In this document: positions 1-5,377 of the stretch, piece by piece
Numbering within the stretch: the stretch's first letter is position 1
Layout of the letters: each line of letters starts with the position of its first letter
Source of the DNA: Acidothermales bacterium
GTDB lineage: Bacteria > Actinomycetota > Actinomycetes > Streptosporangiales > WHST01
DNA: 5,428 bases
Direction of reading: 5' to 3'
Assembly (NCBI GenBank): GCA_017354575.1
Contig: JAFMQP010000282.1
Coordinates: forward strand, 1 to 5,428
The notes under the pieces: model-generated
Told to the model about the DNA's origin: nothing
The model's input: the letters and a program-made list of their open reading frames with translations, nothing else
Databases searched by the model: none
Program-made: the position numbers and the translations under genes

Positions 1-984
1 GACGGTGACTGGGCGGCCGAGCTGCTCTCGGTGACCGAGGCGGGGACGTTCGAGCACGGCACGTCCACCTTGCAGCTGCGTGCCGACCCGGACGACGGCG
101 AGCGTTGGGCCGAGGTGCGCCGGCGGCTGCTGGCCGCCCGCACCGAGCGCGCGCAGCCGGGCCGAGACGACAAGGTGGTGGCGTCGTGGAACGGGCTCGC
201 CGTGGCCGCGCTGGCCGAGGCGGGCGCGCTGCTCGGCGAGCCGGCGTACGTCGCCGCCGCGCGGGACGCCGTCGAGCTGCTGCGCCGCGTGCACCTCCGC
301 GACGGCCGGCTGCTGCGTACGTCTCGCGACGGTGTGACGGGCGCCCACGCCGCCGTGCTCGACGACCACGGCAACCTGGCCGAGGGCCTGCTCGCGCTCT
401 ACGCGGTCACCGGCGACGCGTCGTACGTCGAGTTCGCCCGCGACCTGCTCGACGCGGTGCTGGACCGGTTCGCCAGGGTCGGCGGCGGGTTCTACGACAC
501 CGCCGCCGACGGCGAGGCGCTGGTCGTCCGCCCGCGCGACCCGACCGACGGGGCGACGCCGTCCGGCACGTCGGCGGCGGCCGGCGCACTGCTCGGCTAC
601 GCGGCGCTGACCGGCTCGTCCCGGCACCGCGACGCCGCCGCCGCGGCGCTTCGCCTGTACGGCCAGCTCGCCTCCCGCGCGCCGCGGTTCGCCGGTTGGG
701 GTCTCGCGGTGGCGGAGGCGCTGGTCGACGGCCCGGTCGAGGTCGCCGTGGTCGGCGCGCCGGACGACCCACGGCGAGCCGGACTGCACGAGGTGGCCGT
801 CCGCGCGAACCGGCCGGGCGCGGTGGTCGCGGTGGGCGCGCCCGGCGACGACGGCGTACCGCTGCTCGACGGGCGCGGGCTGGTCGACGGCCGTCCGGCC
901 GCGTACGTCTGCCGCGGCTTCGTCTGCGAGCGCCCGGTGACCGAGCCGGAGGAGCTGGCGGCCACGCTTGCCGCAACGGTGTAA
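1..984 (+). CDS. YyaL/DUF255 family protein, C-terminal half (5' partial)
   Basis: The reading frame is open from base 1 and ends at TAA 982-984, so 327 residues are visible and the start lies upstream of the window. Family members are about 670 residues, with an N-terminal thioredoxin-like DUF255 domain (not in the window) and a C-terminal six-hairpin (alpha/alpha)6 barrel resembling glycan-processing enzymes. What is visible is the barrel: DDKVVASWNG at fragment residues 56-65, LDDHGNLAEGLL at 120-131, DGATPSGTS at 183-191, and the terminal AYVCRGFVC at 301-309 followed by a PVTEPEEL stretch; all are family hallmarks. Cys304 and Cys309 are candidates for a redox or structural pair (inference). 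The M. tuberculosis relative is Rv1084. The molecular function of the family is not established; thioredoxin-like annotation rests on the missing N-terminus. The next gene starts 18 bases downstream. Family assignment is firm, function open. Confidence 0.93.
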   Translation, partial: DGDWAAELLSVTEAGTFEHGTSTLQLRADPDDGERWAEVRRRLLAARTERAQPGRDDKVVASWNGLAVAALAEAGALLGEPAYVAAARDAVELLRRVHLRDGRLLRTSRDGVTGAHAAVLDDHGNLAEGLLALYAVTGDASYVEFARDLLDAVLDRFARVGGGFYDTAADGEALVVRPRDPTDGATPSGTSAAAGALLGYAALTGSSRHRDAAAAALRLYGQLASRAPRFAGWGLAVAEALVDGPVEVAVVGAPDDPRRAGLHEVAVRANRPGAVVAVGAPGDDGVPLLDGRGLVDGRPAAYVCRGFVCERPVTEPEELAATLAATV

Positions 985-1003
985 CGGTGTAATCATCGTC
1001 CCA
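968..1003 (+). promoter_or_regulatory. Candidate promoter for a leaderless transcript of the 1003-1545 gene
   Basis: TTGCCG at 968-973, a 16-base spacer and TAATCA at 990-995 (or AATCAT at 991-996 with a 17-base spacer) resemble -35 and -10 elements. The expected transcription start, about 7 bases after the -10, falls on the A of ATG 1003. No purine-rich ribosome-binding site precedes this ATG. Leaderless mRNAs are common in actinobacteria. The -10 lacks the conserved final T in the first alignment, so support is moderate. Confidence 0.4.
975..990 (+). repeat. 8-bp tandem direct repeat AACGGTGT x2 across a stop codon
   Basis: AACGGTGT at 975-982 is followed immediately by an identical copy at 983-990. 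The TAA stop of the YyaL-family gene spans the junction (982-984). The last T of the second copy is also the first base of the -10-like TAATCA before the next gene. Loss or gain of one unit would leave the stop codon unchanged but shift any upstream -35 element by 8 bp relative to that -10. Confidence 0.85.
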
Positions 1004-1545
1004 TGAACGCGTACGAGAACGAGGCGGAGCGGCTGCGCGGCTGGTTCGCCGGACGACTACCCGAGGACTGGTTCACGGAGACGCCGCAGATCGTCGTCGA
1101 CCGCGACGAGGTCACCGTGGTCGGCACCCTCGCCGCCCCGCGGGTCGGCGACGACGCCACCGACGCCGAGCGCGCGGCGGCGGAGGAGGGCCGGATCAAG
1201 CAGTTCCGCGAGAGCACGCGCGACCAGCGCATCCGGATCGCCCGCGAGCTCGAGCACCGGTCGGAGCGCAAGGTCGCCTGGGGCGCCCGGTGCGGCGGCA
1301 CGGAGCGGCTGTTCACACGGCTGTCGAGCCCGGTGATGACCCGGTTGCGGCAGCCCGAGCGGCAGGTGCTCGACACGCTCGTCGACGCGGGTGTCGCCCG
1401 GTCGCGGTCGGACGCGCTCGCATGGTGCGTCGCGCTCGTCGGCAGGCACGCGGACAGCTGGCTCGCGGAGCTGCGTGACGCCATGCAGCACGTCGAGAAG
1501 GTCCGCGACAAGGACCCGGTCGGCGGCGCCGGCCAGCAGGCGTGA
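1003..1545 (+). CDS. Conserved actinobacterial hypothetical protein, possible RHH-like C-terminal segment
   Basis: This gene encodes 180 residues, ATG 1003 to TGA 1543-1545. I recognise it as a conserved actinobacterial protein without known function. The N-terminal part (1-45) has an amphipathic start, WFAGRLPEDWF, then a predicted beta hairpin (IVVDRDEVTVVGTL, 30-43). Residues 50-90 are highly charged and helical. Next come WGARCGGT (93-100) and a C-terminal stretch, 110-147, reading as a short strand VMTRL, a helix LDTLVDAG, then SRSDALAWCVALV. That strand-helix-turn-helix order, with the S-R-S-D/E-A-L pattern, resembles ribbon-helix-helix DNA-binding folds (inference; the first strand is not typical). 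Helix 152-168 ends the fold and the tail is Gly/Gln-rich. The protein is soluble, without signal peptide. Start choice: no Shine-Dalgarno is seen, but ATG 1003 lies where a leaderless transcript would begin, and the residues that follow look conserved. It lies 18 bases after the YyaL-family gene. Confidence 0.85.
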   Translation: MNAYENEAERLRGWFAGRLPEDWFTETPQIVVDRDEVTVVGTLAAPRVGDDATDAERAAAEEGRIKQFRESTRDQRIRIARELEHRSERKVAWGARCGGTERLFTRLSSPVMTRLRQPERQVLDTLVDAGVARSRSDALAWCVALVGRHADSWLAELRDAMQHVEKVRDKDPVGGAGQQA

Positions 1546-1571
1546 CCGGGCGCGGCTGCTTACTTTTCCTT
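1535..1571 (+). terminator. Weak intrinsic terminator candidate after the hypothetical gene
   Basis: AGCAG (1535-1539) plus GCG (1540-1542) can pair with CGC (1551-1553) plus CTGCT (1556-1560), with a two-base GG bulge and an 8-base loop. A T-rich stretch, TACTTTTCCTT (1561-1571), follows; such T runs are rare in this window. The stem starts inside the last codons of the gene and includes its TGA. The bulge and short helices make it a modest candidate. Confidence 0.3.
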
Positions 1572-1638
1572 GGCACCCACGCTCCACGCCGTTGACGCGT
1601 CTGCCACTATGTCCCCGACTTTGAACCGGGGAGACATC

Positions 1639-2268
1639 GTGATCAAGGACGCACTCAAACCGCTGCGCGAGCCCGTCGCGTGGATCCTGCTGGCAGCCGT
1701 GGCGCTGTTCTTCTTCAGTGGTCTGTGGGACCTGTTCAACAAGGCGAACGCGGTCGAGGGGGCGAACTGGTTCCTCTACAACGCGTACTTCGACGTCAGC
1801 GACTTCGCCAACCTGACGGTGCCGGCCGTCCTGGTCGCCGGCATGCTGCTCGTCACGGTCCTCCCGGACCGGACGAAGGTGGCCAGGCCCGTCGTCCTCA
1901 TCGCCATGATCGAGTCCGCTGTGATGGTGCTGTTCGGCATCATGACGCTGATCCTCGGCCTGTTCTACGGGAGCACGAGGTTCTCCAGCGTGGGCGTCGG
2001 CGACAAGGGCCAGCACGTCCTCTACTACCTGCCGATGCTCGCGCTCACCGTCATCCCGCTGCTGGTCGGCCTCGTCATGTTCCGCACCGCCGAGCTGTCC
2101 CCGCCTCGGGCGCAGCAGCCGCCGGGACCGCCCGCGCAGGCAGGCTTCTACCAGCAACCGCAGCAGCAGCCGTACCCGGGTGCGCCGTACGGCGGCTGGC
2201 AGGGTGGGACGCCGCAGCCGCAACCCCAGCAGCCGCCGCCGCACACGTACGGGCAGGGCTGGTCCTGA
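1639..2268 (+). CDS. Four-helix integral membrane protein with Pro/Gln-rich C-terminal tail
   Basis: I do not recognise a named family. From GTG 1639 the product is 209 residues. Four hydrophobic segments are visible at about 13-33, 59-75, 84-110 and 127-148. The N-terminus carries K3, K7 and R10, and the 76-83 loop is DRTKVARP. Both are positive, which predicts N-in/C-in topology with loops 34-58 and 111-126 outside. The C-terminal 60 residues are low complexity, rich in Pro, Gln, Gly and Tyr (QQPPGPPAQAG, QQPQQQPYPGAPYGGW), and should be cytoplasmic and disordered. Such tails on actinobacterial membrane proteins often serve protein contacts, but no partner is indicated here. Start choice: GGGGAG at 1628-1633 lies 5 bases before GTG 1639. 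In-frame TTG 1570 and ATG 1609 lack a ribosome-binding site and would add a non-hydrophobic extension. The gene sits 93 bases after its upstream neighbour and 167 bases before pckG, so it may be transcribed alone. Confidence 0.85.
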   Translation: MIKDALKPLREPVAWILLAAVALFFFSGLWDLFNKANAVEGANWFLYNAYFDVSDFANLTVPAVLVAGMLLVTVLPDRTKVARPVVLIAMIESAVMVLFGIMTLILGLFYGSTRFSSVGVGDKGQHVLYYLPMLALTVIPLLVGLVMFRTAELSPPRAQQPPGPPAQAGFYQQPQQQPYPGAPYGGWQGGTPQPQPQQPPPHTYGQGWS

Positions 2269-2298
2269 CCCGCCTCCGCGCGAAGGCGTGAGCGAGGT

Positions 2299-2332
2299 CA
2301 CGGCCATCTCGGCCAGTGAGACGTTGGCCGTG
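2299..2332 (+). promoter_or_regulatory. Dyad at the pckG promoter with three CGGCCA half-sites (operator candidate)
   Basis: CACGGCCA (2299-2306) and TGGCCGTG (2325-2332) are perfect 8-bp inverted arms. Between them lies a second CGGCCA (2310-2315), so the hexamer occurs three times in 30 bases: twice direct and once inverted. A nested TCTC (2307-2310) / GAGA (2318-2321) pair is also present. The right arm overlaps the -35 hexamer TTGGCC at 2324-2329, the classic place for a repressor site. No T-run follows, so an intrinsic terminator of the upstream gene is less likely. The protein that would bind is unknown. Confidence 0.45.
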
Positions 2333-2352
2333 GACGGGGTGTGGCGTAGCAT
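2324..2352 (+). promoter_or_regulatory. Probable primary-sigma promoter of pckG
   Basis: TTGGCC (2324-2329), a 17-base spacer and TAGCAT (2347-2352) fit the actinobacterial housekeeping sigma consensus (TTGAC-N17-TAnnnT). The predicted start of transcription is near 2359, giving a leader of about 77 bases before ATG 2436. The position excludes a translation start upstream of about 2359. Confidence 0.6.
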
Positions 2353-2377
2353 CCCCTCATCCCACCGTTGAGCGGAC

Positions 2378-2424
2378 CGGTCGCGGCATGCCGCTCTTTC
2401 GTGCTTTCCCGGTTTCCGCGACCG
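2378..2424 (+). promoter_or_regulatory. Leader hairpin abutting the pckG ribosome-binding site
   Basis: CGGTCGCGG (2378-2386) is perfectly complementary to CCGCGACCG (2416-2424), forming a 9-bp stem around a 29-base loop; the loop starts within the palindrome GCGGCATGCCGC (2383-2394). The 3' foot ends two bases before the Shine-Dalgarno GGAGGAG (2426-2432). It could influence initiation, but such stems also arise by chance in GC-rich DNA. Confidence 0.25.
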
Positions 2425-2435
2425 CGGAGGAGATC

Positions 2436-4250
2436 ATGACCGACATCGCCGGGCTCGACCACGCTCCGACCAGGCACCGCGGCCTGATCGACTGGGTGCG
2501 GGAGGTAGCCGAGCTCGCCACCCCTGACCAGATCGTCTGGTGCGACGGGTCGCAGGAGGAATGGGACCGGCTCACCGCCGAACTCGTCCGCAGCGGGACG
2601 CTGGTGCCGCTGGCCGAGGACAAGCGCCCGGGCAGTTTCCTCGCGAGGTCCGAGCCGAGCGACGTCGCCCGGGTCGAGTCCCGCACGTTCATCTGCTCCG
2701 AGAAGGCCGAGGACGCGGGCCCGACGAACAACTGGATCGACCCGCAGGAGATGCGGTCGACGTTCAAGGAGCTGTTCGCCGGCTGCATGCGCGGCCGCAC
2801 CATGTACGTCGTCCCGTTCTGCATGGGGCCGCTGGGCTCGCGGCTGTCCGCGCTCGGCGTCGAGATCACCGACTCGGCGTACGTCGCCGTGTCGATGCGC
2901 ATCATGACCCGGATGGGCCGCGCGGTCCTGGAGGAGCTCGGCGACGACGGCTTCTTCGTCCGCGCCGTCCACTCCGTCGGCGCGCCGCTCGAACCTGGAC
3001 AGGCGGACGTCCCCTGGCCGTGCAACGACACCAAGTACATCTCGCACTTCCCCGAGACGCGTGAGATCTGGTCGTACGGCTCGGGCTACGGCGGCAACGC
3101 GCTGCTCGGCAAGAAGTGCTACGCCCTGCGCATCGCGAGCGTGATGGCGCGCGACGAGGGCTGGCTCGCCGAGCACATGCTCATCCTCAAGGTGACGCCG
3201 CCGACCGGCGAGCCCCGCTACATCACGGCGGCGTTCCCGTCCGCCTGCGGCAAGACCAACCTCGCCATGCTGGTGCCGACGATTCCCGGCTGGAAGGTCG
3301 AGACGGTGGGCGACGACATCGCGTGGCTGCGGTTCGGCGACGACGGGCGGCTGTACGCCATCAACCCGGAGTACGGCTTCTTCGGCGTCGCGCCCGGTAC
3401 CAGCGAGCGCACCAACCCCAACGCGGTGGCGACGCTCACCCGCGACGTCGTCTTCACCAACGTCGCGCTCACCGACGACGGCGACGTGTGGTGGGAGGGC
3501 CTGACCAAGCAGCCGCCGGCGCACCTGGTCGACTGGAAGGGCAGGGACTGGACGCCCGACAGCGACGAGCCGGCCGCGCACCCGAACTCCCGGTTCACCG
3601 TCGCCGCGGGGCAGTGCCCGAGCATCGCGCCGGAGTGGGAGGACCCCGCCGGCGTGCCGATCTCGGCGATGCTGTTCGGCGGCCGCCGGGCGAGCACCGT
3701 GCCGCTGGTCACGGAGGCGTTCTCGTGGCAGCACGGTGTGTTCCTCGGCGCGAACGTCGGCTCCGAGCGCACCGCGGCCGCGGAGGGCACCGCGGGCGAG
3801 CTGCGGCACGACCCGTTCGCGATGCTGCCGTTCTGCGGCTACAACATGGGCGACTACTTCGCGCACTGGCTGAAGCTGGGCCGGCAGGCCGATCAGGAGA
3901 AGCTGCCGCGGATCTTCTTCGTGAACTGGTTCAGGAAGGGCGCGGACGGGAAGTTCCTGTGGCCGGGCTTCGGCGAGAACAGCCGGGTCATCGAGTGGAT
4001 CGTCGACCGCGTCGACGGCCGCGCGGACGCCCGTGACACCGCGATCGGGCGGCTGCCGACGACCGAGTCGCTCGACGTGTCGGGGCTCGACCTCGACGAC
4101 GCCGCGCTGGCGGAACTGCTCGACGTCGACCGCGAGGCCTGGCGGGTCGAGGCCGCGAAGATCCCGGACCACTTCGCGACGTTCGGCGACCACCTGCCGC
4201 CCGAGCTGACCGCCGAGTACGAGGCGCTGGTCAACCGGCTGCAGAGCTGA
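2436..4250 (+). CDS. pckG: Phosphoenolpyruvate carboxykinase (GTP)
   Basis: The enzyme (EC 4.1.1.32) interconverts oxaloacetate + GTP and phosphoenolpyruvate + GDP + CO2, the cytosolic entry step of gluconeogenesis; it can run anaplerotically. The product is 604 residues, normal for the GTP class and close to the mycobacterial enzyme. Visible motifs in order: the substrate-region MGPLGSRLSALGVEITDSAY, GSGYGGNALLGKKC (from G215), the P-loop FPSACGKTNLAM with reactive Cys271 and Lys273, VGDDIAW, NPEYGFFGVAPGTS, HPNSRF, and the guanine-pocket segment MLPFCGYNMGDYF. By alignment with vertebrate PCK1 (offset 17), the Mn2+ ligands are Lys227, His247 and Asp294, all present, so the enzyme should be active. 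Start choice: GGAGGAG at 2426-2432 lies just before ATG 2436; in-frame starts at 2316 and 2388 lack a ribosome-binding site, and 2316 is upstream of the predicted transcription start. It has its own promoter and probably forms a single-gene unit. Confidence 0.98.
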   Translation: MTDIAGLDHAPTRHRGLIDWVREVAELATPDQIVWCDGSQEEWDRLTAELVRSGTLVPLAEDKRPGSFLARSEPSDVARVESRTFICSEKAEDAGPTNNWIDPQEMRSTFKELFAGCMRGRTMYVVPFCMGPLGSRLSALGVEITDSAYVAVSMRIMTRMGRAVLEELGDDGFFVRAVHSVGAPLEPGQADVPWPCNDTKYISHFPETREIWSYGSGYGGNALLGKKCYALRIASVMARDEGWLAEHMLILKVTPPTGEPRYITAAFPSACGKTNLAMLVPTIPGWKVETVGDDIAWLRFGDDGRLYAINPEYGFFGVAPGTSERTNPNAVATLTRDVVFTNVALTDDGDVWWEGLTKQPPAHLVDWKGRDWTPDSDEPAAHPNSRFTVAAGQCPSIAPEWEDPAGVPISAMLFGGRRASTVPLVTEAFSWQHGVFLGANVGSERTAAAEGTAGELRHDPFAMLPFCGYNMGDYFAHWLKLGRQADQEKLPRIFFVNWFRKGADGKFLWPGFGENSRVIEWIVDRVDGRADARDTAIGRLPTTESLDVSGLDLDDAALAELLDVDREAWRVEAAKIPDHFATFGDHLPPELTAEYEALVNRLQS

Positions 4251-4291
4251 CACGTCTCCCTGTGGGATCGCTTGGAACGGTCCCCGTTGCG

Positions 4292-4321
4292 TTGGGAGCC
4301 GGACCGCCGCCCGGGTAACCT
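4292..4321 (+). promoter_or_regulatory. Probable promoter of the prenyltransferase gene
   Basis: TTGGGA (4292-4297), an 18-base spacer and TAACCT (4316-4321) match -35 and -10 elements for the primary sigma factor. Transcription would begin near 4328, giving a short leader of about 24 bases that includes the GGGAG ribosome-binding site at 4341-4345. This makes the gene transcriptionally independent of pckG. Confidence 0.55.
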
Positions 4322-4351
4322 GCCCTTGGGTGGCGTCCCTGGGAGATGACG

Positions 4352-5116
4352 ATGCGGCTGAGCGACCTCGTCTACGGCCTGTACGAGCGGCGGCTGGAAC
4401 GCCAGCTCACACCCGAGAGGGTGCCGAGGCACATCGGCGTCATCATCGACGGCAACCGCCGCTGGGCGCGCTCGTACGGCCGTTCCTCCGGCTTCGGCCA
4501 CCGCAAGGGCGCCGACAAGATCGAGGACCTGCTCGACTGGTGCGAGGAGGTCGGCGTCGAGGTCGTCACGGTCTGGCTGCTCTCGACGGAGAACGTCGGG
4601 CGGCGTTCGCCTGAGGAGCTCGAGACGCTGTTCGGCATCGTCGAGGACGTGGTCGGCTCGATCGCGCGGGTCGGGAAGTGGCGGGTGCACCCCATGGGGG
4701 CGCTGGACCTGCTGCCCGACTCCACCGCGACGCTGCTGAAGGAGCTCGGGGACCAGACGCGCGACATCAAGGGGCTCACCGTCAACGCCGCCATCGGCTA
4801 CGGCGGGCGGCGTGAGATCGCCGACGCCGTCCGCTCGCTGCTGCACGAGCACGCGAGCAGGGGTACGACGATCGAGGAGCTGGCCGAGGTGCTCGACGCC
4901 GAGCACATCGCCGAGCACCTGTACACGAAGGGTCAGCCCGACCCCGACCTGGTGATCCGGACGTCGGGGGAGCAGCGGCTCGGCGGGTTCCTGCTCTGGC
5001 AGAGCGTCTACAGCGAGTTCTACTTCTACGAGGGCTACTGGCCCGCGTTCCGCAAGGTCGACTTCCTCCGCGCCCTGCGCGCGTTCGCCCAGCGGGAGCG
5101 CCGTTTCGGCAAGTAG
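4352..5116 (+). CDS. Short-chain (Z)-isoprenyl diphosphate synthase, Rv1086-like
   Basis: This cis-prenyltransferase (UppS superfamily) condenses isopentenyl diphosphate onto an allylic diphosphate to give a Z-configured product. The 254 residues carry DGNRRWAR (33-40, with the Mg/diphosphate Asp33), LLSTEN (76-81), GYGGRREI (149-156), DLVIRTSGEQRL (199-210, with diphosphate-binding Arg203 and Arg209) and YSEFYF (220-225, with Mg ligand Glu222). Arg36 in DGNRRWAR instead of the Gly of long-chain enzymes, and Leu76 where E. coli UppS has Ala69, match M. tuberculosis Rv1086. That enzyme makes C15 (2Z,6E)-farnesyl diphosphate, a precursor for decaprenyl phosphate. Hence a short-chain product is likely, and a second, long-chain UppS should exist elsewhere in the genome (inference). 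Start choice: GGGAG at 4341-4345 is 6 bases before ATG 4352 but directly abuts the alternative ATG 4346, which would add two residues. The protein is cytosolic and membrane-associated. Confidence 0.95.
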   Translation: MRLSDLVYGLYERRLERQLTPERVPRHIGVIIDGNRRWARSYGRSSGFGHRKGADKIEDLLDWCEEVGVEVVTVWLLSTENVGRRSPEELETLFGIVEDVVGSIARVGKWRVHPMGALDLLPDSTATLLKELGDQTRDIKGLTVNAAIGYGGRREIADAVRSLLHEHASRGTTIEELAEVLDAEHIAEHLYTKGQPDPDLVIRTSGEQRLGGFLLWQSVYSEFYFYEGYWPAFRKVDFLRALRAFAQRERRFGK

Positions 5117-5127
5117 CCACGCCACGA

Positions 5128-5159
5128 CCTGGTTGATCATGTTCTCATGATCAACCAGG
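5128..5159 (+). repeat. 14-bp perfect palindrome with TTCT loop, copy 1 (possible terminator)
   Basis: CCTGGTTGATCATG (5128-5141) and CATGATCAACCAGG (5146-5159) are perfect inverted arms around TTCT (5142-5145). The element begins 12 bases after the prenyltransferase stop codon. It is markedly A/T-richer than its surroundings and contains two GATC sites. As RNA it would be a stable hairpin, so it may terminate the prenyltransferase transcript, although no T-run follows. The core recurs 62 bp downstream, which points to a repeat family or protein-binding site. Confidence 0.9.
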
Positions 5160-5196
5160 GCTTCACACGGCGAGCAGGGCGTGGGAACCAACGGCC

Positions 5197-5215
5197 GATC
5201 ATGTTCTCATGATCA
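5197..5215 (+). repeat. Same palindrome core, copy 2
   Basis: GATCATGTTCTCATGATCA here is identical over 19 bases to 5135-5153 of copy 1. The arms are GATCATG (5197-5203) and CATGATC (5208-5214) around the same TTCT. The outer CCTGGTT/AACCAGG arms of copy 1 are absent, so only the core is conserved. Loop centres are 62 bp apart, near six helical turns. Confidence 0.9.
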
Positions 5216-5302
5216 TTTGGGGACGGGCAGGTCGACGCGGGGGCACGGCGGAGCAAGATCGTCACGGAGCGCCGTCACGGCTCGCGGGGACGGGCGTGTC
5301 GG

Positions 5303-5332
5303 GTGCCCGGCGCCGGTCGCAACCGGTAGTTT
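5303..5332 (+). promoter_or_regulatory. Weak promoter candidate for a gene beyond the window
   Basis: TAGTTT (5327-5332) fits a -10 element. The best -35 at 18-base spacing is GTGCCC (5303-5308), which is poor. A small inverted repeat, CCGGT (5313-5317) / ACCGG (5322-5326), lies directly upstream of the -10 and could bind an activator. Transcription would start near 5339. Confidence 0.3.
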
Positions 5333-5339
5333 CAATGCG

Positions 5340-5362
5340 GCGGCGGGCGTCCCGTCCGCCGC
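5340..5362 (+). other. Strong GC hairpin in the putative leader
   Basis: GCGGCGGGCG (5340-5349) pairs with CGTCCGCCGC (5353-5362) around a TCC loop: a 10-bp stem with one G-U pair. It lies just after the expected start of the downstream transcript. No T-run follows, so it is more likely a leader stem than a terminator. Confidence 0.5.
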
Positions 5363-5377
5363 TCGGGAGGCTCACAC

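Noticed and set aside
1570..1638. Longer start of the membrane protein at TTG 1570 or ATG 1609
   Set aside because: No ribosome-binding site precedes either; GTG 1639 has GGGGAG 5 bases upstream and puts a positive N-terminus directly before helix 1.
2110..2250. CAG/CCG microsatellite in the membrane protein gene
   Set aside because: Interrupted codon runs simply encode the Gln/Pro-rich tail; no perfect long repeat tract.
2316..2435. Upstream pckG starts at 2316 or ATG 2388
   Set aside because: Neither has a ribosome-binding site, and 2316 precedes the predicted transcription start. The added residues do not look like the family, whereas ATG 2436 has GGAGGAG at proper spacing.
2298..4253. 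Long antisense open frame over pckG (651 codons, minus strand)
   Set aside because: It is the mirror of a high-GC coding frame: Arg/Ala/Val/Asp-rich, low complexity, no recognisable domain, while the + strand encodes a complete PEP carboxykinase.
4257..4288. Terminator after pckG from TCCC-TGT-GGGA (4257-4267) or AACGG-TCC-CCGTT (4276-4288)
   Set aside because: Stems are only 4-5 bp with no T-run; not distinguishable from chance.
3893..5191. Minus-strand open frame over the end of pckG and the prenyltransferase
   Set aside because: It is antisense to two conserved genes and runs through the palindrome; composition is that of a shadow frame, without family motifs.
5128..5215. CRISPR array
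   Set aside because: Only two repeat cores, self-complementary throughout, no further units and no cas genes.
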